From positions 1-64,000 of the forward strand of contig WFNH01000127.1 in NCBI GenBank assembly GCA_015488685.1: a stretch of 64,000 nucleotides of DNA, in the 5' to 3' direction. Shown here one piece after another: positions 9,826 through 20,172 of this stretch. The notes beneath the pieces were generated by a model. The model was not told the DNA's origin, did no database searches, and saw only the letters and a list, made by a program, of their open reading frames with translations. This stretch comes from Marinosulfonomonas sp. GTDB taxonomy: Bacteria > Pseudomonadota > Alphaproteobacteria > Rhodobacterales > Rhodobacteraceae. A program made the position numbers and the translations under genes. Position 1 is the stretch's first letter; every line of letters begins with the position of its first letter.

Positions 9826-10496
9826 TTTACCATCCGGTAACCGGCACCGCGCACGGTCTGGATCAGGGGTGTTTCGCCGGGGGCATCGATTTTCTTGCGC
9901 AAGCGGCTGATATGAACGTCAATCACGTTGGTTTGCGGATCGAAATGGTAATCCCACACGTTTTCCAGCAGCATCGTGCGGGTCACAATCCGCCCGGCGG
10001 TGCGCATCAGATATTCCAGTATCTGGAATTCGCGCGGTTGCAGTTCGATCTGACGGGTGCCGCGGGTGGCGGTGCGCGTCATCAGATCCAGCGTCAGATC
10101 CTGCACTTTCAGGGTGGTTTCATCCTGCGTTGCAGGATTGCTGCGGCGCAAAATGGCCTCGAGACGGGCCAGAAGTTCGGAAAAGACAAAGGGTTTGGTC
10201 AGATAGTCATCGGCACCGGCACGCAGGCCTTCGACGCGGTGGTCTGTCTGGCCAAGGGCCGACAACAGCAGAACCGGCGTTTGCACATTGTTTGATCGCA
10301 TGGTTTTCAGAATGGAAATGCCGTCCAGTTCGGGCAACATCCGGTCCAGAATGATAACGTCATATGGGCCTTCCAAAGCATGGGACAGGCCCTCGACACC
10401 GGTTTTTACCCAGGTGGTGGAATGCCCAGCCTCGCCCAGTCCCTTTTCCAGAAAGCCGGCCGTGCTGGCATCATCTTCTATTATTAAAATACGCAT
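9822..10496 (-). CDS. Two-component response regulator, OmpR/PhoB family
   Basis: MRILIIEDDASTAGFLEKGL receiver, DVIILDRMLP, C-terminal winged helix (DVHISRLRKKID); ATGA overlap with the kinase gene. Confidence 0.93.
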   Translation of the reverse strand: MRILIIEDDASTAGFLEKGLGEAGHSTTWVKTGVEGLSHALEGPYDVIILDRMLPELDGISILKTMRSNNVQTPVLLLSALGQTDHRVEGLRAGADDYLTKPFVFSELLARLEAILRRSNPATQDETTLKVQDLTLDLMTRTATRGTRQIELQPREFQILEYLMRTAGRIVTRTMLLENVWDYHFDPQTNVIDVHISRLRKKIDAPGETPLIQTVRGAGYRMVK

Positions 10497-10560
10497 GATG
10501 GATATATAAGGATATCGGAGGCCAGACACCATATCCGGCCCCCGATAAACTTAGCAGTCG

Positions 10561-12024
10561 TTACGAGATGGGAATGGCAACAAAACGACGGTTGCCTTCA
10601 CGCTCGATCTGGGCCAGCACCGAAGGGCGACCGGCTTCTTTGGCTTTCTCAACTGCACTATCCACATCGGACAGATCGCTGATCAGTTTTTGGTTGACCG
10701 AAACCACTATGTCGCCTTCCCGCAACCCGGCCTCGGCCGCACCGCTTTCGGGGTCAACCGATGTGATCACCACGCTGTCCCCTTCGGATTGCAATGCCAG
10801 CCCAAGGGCGCCAAAGTTCATTTCCGGCGCTTGTTCCTGAGGCATGTTTGCAACCACATCTGTTTTCAGTTTGGCAATCTTTGGCTCCAGAACAACGGTT
10901 TTGCCACCACGAAAGACCTTCATCTCGGTGTTCTTGCCGATTTCCGCATCAGCCACGGCCAGCGTCAGGTCGCCAACATCACCGATTTCGGTGTCGCCAA
11001 AGCCGATGATTACATCGCCACTTTTCACGCCGGCTGCTTTGGCTGGGCTGTCATCCTGTACGCTATCGACAATCACACCTTTGGTTTTGTCCAGACCCAG
11101 GCTTTGGGCAATGTCATTGGTAACATTCTGGATGCTGACACCCAGCCAGCCCCGTTCGACCTGACCGTTTGTCACGATGTCCGAAACGATGGACTTTGCC
11201 AGATCCGCCGGGATCGAAAATCCGATGCCCACGCTACCGCCGGACGGGGAATAGATGGCGGTGTTCACACCGACGACATTCCCTTGGGCATCAAACAGCG
11301 GGCCACCCGAGTTGCCTTTGTTGATCGGGGCATCTACCTGAATGAAATCATCATAAGGGCCAGCGCCGATATCGCGGCCGCGCGCCGAAACGATGCCCGA
11401 GGTCACACTGCCGGTCAGACCGAATGGTGCGCCAACAGCAAAGACTGGGTCGCCCACCCGCAGTTTGTCGGAGTTGCCCCAGCCAACGGTGGGCAGCTTG
11501 CCATTCGCGTCGATTTTCAGAACGGCCAGATCGGTTTTCGGATCGGTCCCCAGCAGGGTGGCGTCAAATTCTCGCCCGTCTTTCAAGGTGACACTCAGTT
11601 TGTCCGCGCCTTCGACAACGTGGTTGTTGGTGACGATGATACCATCCTCGTCAATCACAAAGCCGGATCCCAGCGCCTGCATGGGCTGCGTGTCGTGAAA
11701 TTGTTTTGGGCCGCCTTGCTGTTCATCAAAGAACCGTTTGAACATTTCCCCCATCGGTCCTTCGGGCAAATTGTCCGGTAGCATGTTTTGCGGGATGTTT
11801 TCGGCGGATTTGCCGGTATGTGTGGCAGTGATCTTGACCACGGCAGGGCTGACCACCTCGATCAGGTCGGCCAGATTGGCCGGTTGTGTCCAGGCAATCG
11901 GTGCCACAGTTGCGGTCTGGGCCGTGCCTTGCATCGGCATCATCAGGCCGACAGCGCCAATGGCTGCGGCGGTGGTGCCAAGCAAAATGCGGCGCATGGT
12001 GCTAAATTTGCGAGAGTCTCTCAT
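10561..12024 (-). CDS. Periplasmic Do/DegP-like serine protease with two PDZ domains
   Basis: TNNHVVEGAD, DLAVLKID and GNSGGPLF catalytic motifs plus two PDZ regions; signal peptide. Start chosen after AAGGAACG. Confidence 0.93.
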   Translation of the reverse strand: MRDSRKFSTMRRILLGTTAAAIGAVGLMMPMQGTAQTATVAPIAWTQPANLADLIEVVSPAVVKITATHTGKSAENIPQNMLPDNLPEGPMGEMFKRFFDEQQGGPKQFHDTQPMQALGSGFVIDEDGIIVTNNHVVEGADKLSVTLKDGREFDATLLGTDPKTDLAVLKIDANGKLPTVGWGNSDKLRVGDPVFAVGAPFGLTGSVTSGIVSARGRDIGAGPYDDFIQVDAPINKGNSGGPLFDAQGNVVGVNTAIYSPSGGSVGIGFSIPADLAKSIVSDIVTNGQVERGWLGVSIQNVTNDIAQSLGLDKTKGVIVDSVQDDSPAKAAGVKSGDVIIGFGDTEIGDVGDLTLAVADAEIGKNTEMKVFRGGKTVVLEPKIAKLKTDVVANMPQEQAPEMNFGALGLALQSEGDSVVITSVDPESGAAEAGLREGDIVVSVNQKLISDLSDVDSAVEKAKEAGRPSVLAQIEREGNRRFVAIPIS

Positions 12025-12730
12025 TTTACGTTCCTTCCATGAGTGCTTCTTGCTCATGGATATGGCCACGCCGGATGGAGAGCGTATGACGGTAACATTA
12101 CAAAAGCTTCATTTTGTACGGTCGAGAAGAGGGAATCTGTTGCTGAATCAGAGAAATAAACTCGATTTTCCACGATTTAATTTGTGGCGGGGATAAAAAT
12201 GGCAAATTGCACATAAGGTACGGTGCCTTATTTTTGCCACACAACCTTTATTTGTATCGCGCATGTAAGCAATGAGTTGGCAAGAGCCTGTGTGTTGCTA
12301 GTTTGGGAACAGTACGAGAGTTTTTTATGGCAGTTTATAAATTGAACGATAGGCTTGATTTTTCTGGGCCAAGCTCGCCCGCTCATGTTTTTTATATCAA
12401 CATATTTTGGAGCGGTTAAAGATATTGAAGCGGGATTTTCCGTGTCTATTTTAGGTGAAATCAATAGACACCAATAAGTAGAAAAATATATAATAAGCAA
12501 ACGTATCTTCTGAATTGTGGCGAAAATAAAACGTGACAGATTAACAACAATATTGCATAAAAACAATCAATTACAGGTTTTTTGACCATGCTAATTAATA
12601 CAGGCTTCACAACCTAAGTAATCCACCTTAAGGATATTATATAAATGCTGCACTGGCCTATTGGTGTGGTAAATTAGGATATCGGGTTTCTGTTTGCACC
12701 CCGGTTCCTGTGTTTGATTTGGAGACTTGA

Positions 12731-13801
12731 ATGCGACTAGTTGCTACTATTCTGACCGCGCTATTTGTTATGCTGTCATCTGTCCCTCTCTGGGCGCAGG
12801 ACAAGCCGCGAATTGCTTTTCTGTACCACACCCCCGAAGATACTATCGGTTGGTCATATCAGCATGATCAAGCCCGAAAATCGGTGGAAGAACACTTTGG
12901 AAACAAGATCGAGGTGAGCTACTTTTGGAACATTGCGGAAGGGGAAGAGGGCGAAGCCAAGATGAAAGAACTGGCCGCTGATGGCTATGATTTGGTTTTT
13001 GCTACATCCTATGGCTATCTGAATGGTGTTTTGAATGCTGCATTTGCCTACCCTGATACAAAATTCGAACATTCCAACGGTTTTGTTCGCGCCGCAAATT
13101 CGTCAACATACAGTATCCGAACCTACGAGGGGCGCGTTGTTCAAGGGATTATTGCGGGCAATATGACCAAAACAAACAAGATCGGATATATTGCGTCCTA
13201 TGCCATTCCGTATGTTATTCGTGATATTAATGCGGCTTTCCTGGCAGCACGTTCGGTAAACCCGGATGTAGAGTTCGAGATTGTCTGGCTTAACACATGG
13301 GAAAACCACGACCTTGAGGCGCAAGCGGCACGCGACCTGATCGCAAACGGTGCCGATATTCTTATGCAAAATACCAATACCATCGAACCGATGGTGGTCG
13401 CACAGGAATTGGGCGCTTTTTCATTCGGTCAGGATTCAGATATGACCGCCTACGGCCCGGATGCCAGTCTGACATCTTCAATCGACCACTGGGCACCATA
13501 TTATATCGACCGCATTCAGGCCTTGCTTGATGGCAAATGGGAGAGCCACGATACATGGGGTGGCCTGGCGTCGGGCATGTTGGAAATCGGGCCGTACTCG
13601 GACCTAATTCCGTTGCGCGTGCAAGCGCAAGCCAATGACGCAATCGCAAAAATGAAAGAGGGGCGCCTACACCCCTTCACCGGGCCTATCCGTAAACAGG
13701 ACGGGAGCGGCTGGTTGGCTGCGGGTGAAACAGCAAGTGACAGTGAATTGCTAACAATGAACTTCTTCGTTGAGGGGATTACCGGGATTATCCCACATTA
13801 A
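12731..13801 (+). CDS. BMP family (basic membrane lipoprotein/Med-like) substrate-binding protein
   Basis: Signal peptide; BMP-type body (KPRIAFLYHTPEDTIGWSYQHDQARKSVEEHF...DGYDLVFATSYGY...GIIAGNMTKTNKIGYI). No cognate permease genes nearby. Confidence 0.85.
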   Translation: MRLVATILTALFVMLSSVPLWAQDKPRIAFLYHTPEDTIGWSYQHDQARKSVEEHFGNKIEVSYFWNIAEGEEGEAKMKELAADGYDLVFATSYGYLNGVLNAAFAYPDTKFEHSNGFVRAANSSTYSIRTYEGRVVQGIIAGNMTKTNKIGYIASYAIPYVIRDINAAFLAARSVNPDVEFEIVWLNTWENHDLEAQAARDLIANGADILMQNTNTIEPMVVAQELGAFSFGQDSDMTAYGPDASLTSSIDHWAPYYIDRIQALLDGKWESHDTWGGLASGMLEIGPYSDLIPLRVQAQANDAIAKMKEGRLHPFTGPIRKQDGSGWLAAGETASDSELLTMNFFVEGITGIIPH

Positions 13802-13825
13802 ACTAGAATTTAGTGGGGGAACTCG

Positions 13826-15796
13826 ATGCAAAAACGTGAGAGTGTGATGAAAAACTATAATAAAATCATAGCAATGACCTTTGGGGCAACTTTGGCTTTG
13901 CTGGCACCTGCCGCCACAGCGCAGGACAATACGGTTACGCTGCAATCACCGGACAAGAACATTTCGGTGAAAGGTGAATTGGTTCGTGTGGATGACAAAT
14001 TCTTCGTTATCAAGACCGTTGTTGGTGAAATGACGGTCAGCCGTGATCTGGTGAGTTGCGATGGCGCAGCTTGTCCAGGGGCTGAACCCGAGGTCGTTGC
14101 GGATGACGGTCAAATTGTGTTGAAATCAGGCGACGGAACCACATTTAGTGGTGAATTGCTGGGGTTTGATGGCACGAACTATACGATAAAGACTGTTGTT
14201 GGTGTTTTGACCATTCGTAGTGAATTCGTGTCCTGCGAGGGGGCCTCTTGCCCTAGTGAAAAGGCGACAGAGGAAGTGGATAAAACCGTTAGCCTGATTT
14301 CGGGCGACGGCACGCGCTTTACCGGTACTTTGCAAGAGTATGACGGCACAAACTATGTGATCAAAAGTGATCAGGGCGTTTTGACGGTCCGCAGTGAATT
14401 CGTGACCTGTGTCGGTGATGCCTGCCCGGATCTTGGCCCTGTTGTGGCAGAATTCAAGGTGGCCTCGCCTGCCGGTGTTGGCGAGCAGTTTATTGGCAAG
14501 GCGCTGAACCGGTTTGCCAATGAAAAATCTCTGAATGTGACCCGCTCGATCTCTTATGACGGGACCGAAGTGAATTATCTTCTTGGGGATAATTCGGGCG
14601 GCCTGGTTGCCAGTATTACTGTTATCCCGACCGATGATATTGCGTCTCTCAAATCGCTATTTTCCGGTGATGCGGCCTTTGCCCTGACCCGGGAAGATTT
14701 CACCGCGCAGCAGATTGCAGGCATTGTCAACATGCCTGCAAGTGATGTCGAAGCCCGTGTGAAAACGCAGACCATTGCGCTTGATGCGTTGACGGCAACA
14801 ATGAACCCCGCCAACCGCGTGCGTTCAGTGTCGTTGAAACAGATGGGGGATATCCTGTCCGGTCGCGTCACCAACTGGTCTGATGTTGGTGGTGATGACG
14901 GTGCGATCCAATTGCATGTGCTTGACGCACAAAGCAATCTGGCGCGTGTTATCAAACGCGATATTCTGGCCCCGCGCGGCTTGAAATTGGCGTCGAATGT
15001 GATTGTGCATAAAACATTGGATGAACTGAACAAAGCGATTAACGATGATCCAATGGCGTTCGCAGTATCTTATCGGTCGCAAAACAAAGGAAACAGTAAC
15101 CCGACAACGCGCAATGCCTGTAATATCTTCTCTAGCGCGAATTCATTTTCGTTGCAGACAGAAGAATACCCGCTGACGATGGGTTGGCATTTGTTTACTC
15201 TTAAGGGCCAAGACGTACCAGATCTCTCAAAAAGTCTGGCCGAGTATCTATCGTCAAACCAAGGGCAGGCGGCAGCTGAAGAAGCCGGTCTGGTTGGCCT
15301 TGCAATTGACAAGCAACCGATGAGCGAGCAGGGCGAACGTCTGTTATCCGCGATGCTGGCCTCGTCAATTGATCGCGCCGGTATCAACGCCTATCGCGAT
15401 TATCTGGCCGAAGTTTCGACTGCAGACCGCTTGTCGACCACATTGCGGTTTGTATCGGGATCGGCCCAGCTGGACGAACGCGCCCTGCGCGATGTCCGCC
15501 GGATTTCCGAACTGGTGCGCAACGGGCTTGTCGACGGCAATGACATCCTGTTGGTTGGCTTTAGTGATACGGTCGGTGTGTTCAACAACAATATCGCCCT
15601 ATCCAAGGCCCGTGCTGAACGCGCCAAGGTCGATATTCTGAACAGCGCCATCGGTATTCTGGACGCGGCTAACGTCAAGACATTCGGGTTTGGACCTGTG
15701 GCACCTGTTGGCTGTAACGAAACGCAGGAAGGACGTCAGTTGAACCGTCGGGTCGAAGTATGGATCCGTGGCTCGAACCAGGACAAACTGCGTTAG
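13826..15796 (+). CDS. Secreted multidomain protein: three N-terminal repeats, PstS/PBP-like domain, C-terminal OmpA domain
   Basis: Signal peptide; C-terminal FVSGSAQLDERALRDVRRI...LVGFSDTVGVFNNNIALSKARAERAKVDI...NRRVEVWI OmpA-like; central PBP-like region (MGDILSGRVTNWSDVGGDDGAI). Confidence 0.82.
   Translation: MQKRESVMKNYNKIIAMTFGATLALLAPAATAQDNTVTLQSPDKNISVKGELVRVDDKFFVIKTVVGEMTVSRDLVSCDGAACPGAEPEVVADDGQIVLKSGDGTTFSGELLGFDGTNYTIKTVVGVLTIRSEFVSCEGASCPSEKATEEVDKTVSLISGDGTRFTGTLQEYDGTNYVIKSDQGVLTVRSEFVTCVGDACPDLGPVVAEFKVASPAGVGEQFIGKALNRFANEKSLNVTRSISYDGTEVNYLLGDNSGGLVASITVIPTDDIASLKSLFSGDAAFALTREDFTAQQIAGIVNMPASDVEARVKTQTIALDALTATMNPANRVRSVSLKQMGDILSGRVTNWSDVGGDDGAIQLHVLDAQSNLARVIKRDILAPRGLKLASNVIVHKTLDELNKAINDDPMAFAVSYRSQNKGNSNPTTRNACNIFSSANSFSLQTEEYPLTMGWHLFTLKGQDVPDLSKSLAEYLSSNQGQAAAEEAGLVGLAIDKQPMSEQGERLLSAMLASSIDRAGINAYRDYLAEVSTADRLSTTLRFVSGSAQLDERALRDVRRISELVRNGLVDGNDILLVGFSDTVGVFNNNIALSKARAERAKVDILNSAIGILDAANVKTFGFGPVAPVGCNETQEGRQLNRRVEVWIRGSNQDKLR
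13928..14431 (+). repeat. Three tandem ~50-aa protein repeats ending in C-x4/5-CP
   Basis: Repeats at about 13928-14080, 14108-14257 and 14282-14431; e.g. SGDGTTFSGELLGFDGTNYTIKTVVGVLTIRSEFVSCEGASCP versus SGDGTRFTGTLQEYDGTNYVIKSDQGVLTVRSEFVTCVGDACP. Confidence 0.8.
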
Positions 15797-15820
15797 ATTT
15801 AATAGCCTTTTTGAAAACAA

Positions 15821-15853
15821 AACCGCGACCGGTAAAACGGCCGCGGTTTTTTT
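15821..15853 (+). terminator. Rho-independent terminator
   Basis: AACCGCGaccggtaaaacggcCGCGGTTTTTTT: hairpin plus T-tract after the OmpA-domain gene. Confidence 0.8.
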
Positions 15854-15865
15854 GTATCAGGTATG

Positions 15866-15894
15866 AAAAAGGGCGGCCCCGAGAGACCGCCCTT
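15866..15894 (-). terminator. Rho-independent terminator of the lsrF-side operon
   Basis: On minus strand AAGGGCGGtctctcggggCCGCCCTTTTT. Confidence 0.75.
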
Positions 15895-15919
15895 GAAACT
15901 GTTTCGCCTGACGGCTCTA

Positions 15920-16801
15920 TCAGCCCTCGGATTTCAGGTCGTTATACAATTCAAACGCCTGCTTGGCGGGCATCAGCTCATGCACCACTTTGGAAACCGC
16001 TTTGATCATCGCAACAGGGGCTTCGGACTGGAAGATGTTGCGGCCCATGTCAACGCCAGCAGCGCCCTGATCAACAGCGCGGAACGCCATATCCAGCGCG
16101 TCCAGCTCGGGCAGCTTCTTGCCACCCGCAATCACGATTGGCACAGGGCAACCGGCGACGACTTTTTCAAAGCCTTCTTCGATGAAGTAGCTTTTGACGT
16201 AGTGTGAACCGATTTCGGCGGCGATACGGGTGGCCAGGCCAAAGTAGCGCGCATCGCGGGCCATGTCTTTGCCAACGCCGGTGACGGCCAGCGTCGGGAT
16301 GCCCACGCGCATGCCTTCGTCAATCAGGCGGATCACGTTGGTGATGGATTTATGCTCGTATTCCGCGCCGATATAGACCTGTGCGGCCATCGCGCAAACG
16401 CCCATGCGAACCGCATCATCCATCGCAACCGCAATGGTTTCATTCGACAGTTCCGACAGGATCGAGTTACCACCAGAGGCGCGCATGACGACCGGTTTGG
16501 TCAGGGTTGGCGGGATCATCGAGCGCAGAACGCCACGGGTGCACATAAGCACATCCGCATGTTCAGCCAGCGGCAGGATGTTCAAATCGATCCGCTCCAG
16601 ACCCTTTGTCGGCCCCTGGAAATAGCCGTGGTCAAAGGCCAGCATTACGGTGCGGCCGGTTTCGGGGTTAAAGATGCGGCTCATCTTGTTTTTGATGCCC
16701 CAGTCGTAATTGGCAAGGCCCTTCAGGAAAAAGCCCTGTTTGTCCTGTGGTGTGTTCAGACCAAAGTCCTTGCCGTCTTTGATGTCATCAATATCTGCCA
16801 T
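15920..16801 (-). CDS. lsrF: 3-hydroxy-5-phosphonooxypentane-2,4-dione thiolase (LsrF)-like, class I aldolase fold
   Basis: Strong recognisable similarity to E. coli LsrF throughout: [92 protein letters not shown]. Confidence 0.88.
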   Translation of the reverse strand: MADIDDIKDGKDFGLNTPQDKQGFFLKGLANYDWGIKNKMSRIFNPETGRTVMLAFDHGYFQGPTKGLERIDLNILPLAEHADVLMCTRGVLRSMIPPTLTKPVVMRASGGNSILSELSNETIAVAMDDAVRMGVCAMAAQVYIGAEYEHKSITNVIRLIDEGMRVGIPTLAVTGVGKDMARDARYFGLATRIAAEIGSHYVKSYFIEEGFEKVVAGCPVPIVIAGGKKLPELDALDMAFRAVDQGAAGVDMGRNIFQSEAPVAMIKAVSKVVHELMPAKQAFELYNDLKSEG

Positions 16802-16824
16802 GTCGTGTTCCTGTCTTTTCGGGT

Positions 16825-17505
16825 TTAAGTGTTAGCGGTTTCAAGCGCCTTGACCATTGCGGCAAAGGCACGTTTGGGTTTCTTGGCGCCCAGTACGGCG
16901 CTGCCGCTGACCACCATATCGGGGGCGCAGGCGGCGATTTCTGTAATGCTGTCCAGCGTGACACCGCCATCAAAGGCCAGCATCGCGTCAGGGGCGATTT
17001 CACGCAGCTCTGTCAGGCGGGCGCAGGCGGCGGTGATGTCGGCAGGGGTGCCGCGCGGGTCCAGTGACAGCACAAGGATCATATCGGGGTTCAGCGCCAG
17101 AAGGGGGGCCGCATCGTCCAGCGTGGCGCCGGGCATCAGGGCCAGACCGGCCATGACGGGGCGCTTGGATGCCTGAATGATTTTGATCGCCTCAGTGGCG
17201 TTATCGGATTCTGCGTGTACGGTGATCATATCGGCACCGGCCTTGATATAGCTTTCCACATGGGCGGCGGGATTTTGCACCATCAAGTGAACATCGCGTA
17301 GCAGGCCCAGATCCATCGCGGCGACAAATCCGGGACCACCGATCATCTGCGGCACGAACACGCCATCCATGATGTCGAAATGCAGGATATCGCAATCCCA
17401 TTCCGCCACGTTTTGCGCCGCGCGGCGCAGGTTGCCCAGATCGGCGGCAAACAGGCCAAGGCTGATGCCTTTGGCGCGGGATTTCAGATTGTCGATGCTC
17501 ATCAT
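16825..17505 (-). CDS. Ribulose-phosphate 3-epimerase family protein (Rpe/LsrE-like)
   Basis: [25 protein letters not shown] and [11 protein letters not shown] motifs. Confidence 0.87.
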   Translation of the reverse strand: MMSIDNLKSRAKGISLGLFAADLGNLRRAAQNVAEWDCDILHFDIMDGVFVPQMIGGPGFVAAMDLGLLRDVHLMVQNPAAHVESYIKAGADMITVHAESDNATEAIKIIQASKRPVMAGLALMPGATLDDAAPLLALNPDMILVLSLDPRGTPADITAACARLTELREIAPDAMLAFDGGVTLDSITEIAACAPDMVVSGSAVLGAKKPKRAFAAMVKALETANT

Positions 17506-17512
17506 ATCATTC

Positions 17513-17956
17513 CTAGAAAATCACGCCTTTGCGCAGGATAAAGCAGCCATAGGGCCGCATGTCGGTGGTGGCAACCACCCCAAAGGCACCACGGGCGCGT
17601 TGATAGAACGCCTGGCGTTCCATGCTGCCAAGGGCCGCGCCTTCGGGCATGGCGGTTGTCAGAATATCAAAGGCCTGTGTGTGGACCTCGCCCATCTCGT
17701 CGGGTGCGTTGTCAATCTGCATGCGCAGGGCGCAGGCGTCGGTAAACCCGTCCAGAGGCATCACACCGGTGATCAGTTTGATCGCATCGGGGGCCGTCAT
17801 GGCGGGCAGGGGGATCACGTCGCCCCAATGGGTATGGGCAGCGGTCGAGATGGCAGGGAAATTGGCATCGGCCACAACGATTTCATCGCCATGCCCCATG
17901 CGCATCAGACAATCCAGCAAGTCAGGCGTCATGTTGGAGTCTATTCCGATCAGCAT
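17513..17956 (-). CDS. RbsD/FucU family sugar mutarotase
   Basis: LLDCLMRMGHGDEIVVADANFPA and C-terminal RPYGCFILRKGV. Confidence 0.88.
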   Translation of the reverse strand: MLIGIDSNMTPDLLDCLMRMGHGDEIVVADANFPAISTAAHTHWGDVIPLPAMTAPDAIKLITGVMPLDGFTDACALRMQIDNAPDEMGEVHTQAFDILTTAMPEGAALGSMERQAFYQRARGAFGVVATTDMRPYGCFILRKGVIF

Positions 17957-18032
17957 TATCTGCTCCTTTACCGTAAATGGGGGCCGCGACCAAATCTGCC
18001 GCAGCCCCCGTTGTTATCACGTCACCTGACCC

Positions 18033-19085
18033 TTAGCGCGGGGGCAGGGGCATCCATGCAGGCACAGCAACATCGGCGTGGGCAAACTGGGGCAGTTTGG
18101 CCGACAGTTCTTCCATGTTTTTGATGTCCTTGTCTTTCAGCATGGCCTGCGTAATCAGGGTGGGCGGAATGATCACATTGTGGCCGGGGTCTTCGCCAGC
18201 CAGCAACATTGCCAGTGCCCGCACCGATACTTCACCTACAACAGCAGGGTTGGTAGCGGCGGTGGCGGCCCATGCGCTGTTCGGTTCGCGCATGGCCGAA
18301 ATATCGGCGGTGGAAACGTCAGCCGAGTAGATCTTGATCTGCTCGTTCAGGCCGGCTTCGTCCACAGCGATTTTCACACCCTTGGCGAATTCGTCATAGG
18401 GGGCGAACATCACGGTGATGTCCGGATGGGCCTGAAGAACCGAACGTGCCTGATTGGCAACCGAGTTGGCAATCGGGTTGTCCAATGTGCCGAACTGGGC
18501 GACTTCTTCGATGCCGGGATTGGCTTCTTTCACCTTGACCCATGTTTCATCGCGACGATCCAGCGGGGCGATACCGGCAACGTAGACATAGCCGGCCTTG
18601 AACGATGTGCCATTGTCCTTGACGGCCTGTTCCAGCGCCAGACGGGCCAGATCGCGGTCGGATTGTTCGACTTGCGGGATGGCAGGGTTTTCGACGTTTA
18701 CATCGAATGCCACAACCTTGATCCCTGCATCGATGGCGCGCTGTGCGGCCTCTTGCATGGATTCGGTCAGGCCGTGCTGGATGATGATGCCATCAACGCC
18801 AAGCGCGATGGCCTGATCCACCATGTCGGCCTGCAATGCGGCGTCCTGACGGCTGTCGAATACCCGCAGGTCAACGCCAAGGGCGGCAGCCTGTGTTTCA
18901 ACGCCCGACAGATAGGCCTGGAAAAAGTCGCCAGTGGACAAATAGCGCACCAGTGCGATTTTTACATCCCCTGCATTGTCAAACGGTGCCGGCATGTCGC
19001 CTGCGAATGTCGGGCTGGCAAAGCCGGTTGCAAGTGCTGCAATCCCGCCCGCCATACCCAGAACGATACGTCGTGTCAGTTTCAT
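18033..19085 (-). CDS. Sugar ABC transporter substrate-binding protein (RbsB/LsrB-like)
   Basis: Signal peptide; periplasmic-binding fold (DQAIALGVDGIIIQHG, AIDAGIKVVAFD); adjacent permease and ATPase. Confidence 0.88.
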   Translation of the reverse strand: MKLTRRIVLGMAGGIAALATGFASPTFAGDMPAPFDNAGDVKIALVRYLSTGDFFQAYLSGVETQAAALGVDLRVFDSRQDAALQADMVDQAIALGVDGIIIQHGLTESMQEAAQRAIDAGIKVVAFDVNVENPAIPQVEQSDRDLARLALEQAVKDNGTSFKAGYVYVAGIAPLDRRDETWVKVKEANPGIEEVAQFGTLDNPIANSVANQARSVLQAHPDITVMFAPYDEFAKGVKIAVDEAGLNEQIKIYSADVSTADISAMREPNSAWAATAATNPAVVGEVSVRALAMLLAGEDPGHNVIIPPTLITQAMLKDKDIKNMEELSAKLPQFAHADVAVPAWMPLPPR

Positions 19086-19120
19086 ATTATGGTTCTCCCT
19101 TTTTTAATTTGTAGTGCAGT

Positions 19121-20167
19121 CTAGTGGGTTGATCCGCCGCGCCGACCAGTCAGCACGAAGGTAAAGACGAGGGCAATCACAAGCACCGCCCCCTTAACGA
19201 AATCCTGTGTGTAGTAAGGCGCGTTCATCATAGTCAGCCCCTGTAGCAGAATACCGACAAACAGCGCGCCGATGGCTGTGCCGAATGCGTTTGGTTTGGC
19301 CACGCCCATTACAGCATAGCCGATCAGCGCCGCCGCCACCGAATCCAGCAGCAGGTTGTTGCCCGAGGCAATATCGCCGCGCCCCAGACGCGCCGCCAGC
19401 AGGATGCCCCCGACCGAGGCCAGCACGCCGGAAATCATATAGGCCAGAATTTTATAACGGTTCACATTGGCTCCCGCCAGTGCCGCCGCCCTCTGGTTCG
19501 ATCCGATGGCATACATCAGCCGCCCGTGGCGGGTCAGTTCAAGGAATACCCAGCACAGGATGGCAACGATCACCAGAATAACCACCGAAACCGGGATCAG
19601 GTTATCAATAAAGAAATCGAACCGGTGCCGGCCCAGCCACAGGAATTCAGGTGAGAACGTGCCATTTGCCGTGGTGCCATCGGGCAGCTTCATGCCGGTG
19701 GCGATGGAACGGCCCTCGGTCGGGATACGTTGCAGCCCGATCAGCAGGAACATCATGCCCAGCGTCGCCAGCAGGTCCGGCACCTTCATTTTCACAATCA
19801 GCAGCCCGTTCACCAGCCCGATCAGCGCCCCCATCACCAGACAGGCAATCACAGCAGGCACCACACCGGTGCCCAGCACAACCATCATATAGGCTGATAA
19901 CATCAGCGCCGAAGTGGCAGTCGAGCCGATAGACAGGTCAAATCCGTCCACCACCAGTGTGAATGTGACACCAAGCGCTAAAATACCGGTGATTGCCACC
20001 GACTGGAAAATGAATACCGCGCTATAGGGGCTAAGGAATCCGTCGGTTACCACCGAGAAAAAGATCAACAAGCCCGCAAGAAGGGTCAGAAACCCGTAAC
20101 GGATGGCATAATCCACCAAGGTTTTCTTTGGTGCCATGTCTTTGTGCGTATTCGTGCCGTCCTGCAT
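19121..20167 (-). CDS. Sugar ABC transporter permease (RbsC-like)
   Basis: VDGFDLSIGSTATSALM, GLVNGLLIVKMKVPDLLATLG and YAIGSNQRAAALAGANV are typical of RbsC/XylH. Confidence 0.92.
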   Translation of the reverse strand: MQDGTNTHKDMAPKKTLVDYAIRYGFLTLLAGLLIFFSVVTDGFLSPYSAVFIFQSVAITGILALGVTFTLVVDGFDLSIGSTATSALMLSAYMMVVLGTGVVPAVIACLVMGALIGLVNGLLIVKMKVPDLLATLGMMFLLIGLQRIPTEGRSIATGMKLPDGTTANGTFSPEFLWLGRHRFDFFIDNLIPVSVVILVIVAILCWVFLELTRHGRLMYAIGSNQRAAALAGANVNRYKILAYMISGVLASVGGILLAARLGRGDIASGNNLLLDSVAAALIGYAVMGVAKPNAFGTAIGALFVGILLQGLTMMNAPYYTQDFVKGAVLVIALVFTFVLTGRRGGSTH

Positions 20168-20172
20168 TCCTG

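Noticed and set aside
10690-11781. 363-aa plus-strand ORF opposite the HtrA gene
   Set aside because: Antisense to strong protease motifs; no domain of its own.
12213-12235. ATAAGGTACGGTGCCTTAT hairpin followed by T-run, possible small RNA terminator
   Set aside because: Very short loop and no identifiable promoter or gene on the plus strand; not enough support.
12228-12566. 112-aa minus-strand ORF in the AT-rich htrA-BMP intergenic region
   Set aside because: No domain, no ribosome-binding site or homology visible; AT-rich chance ORF more likely.
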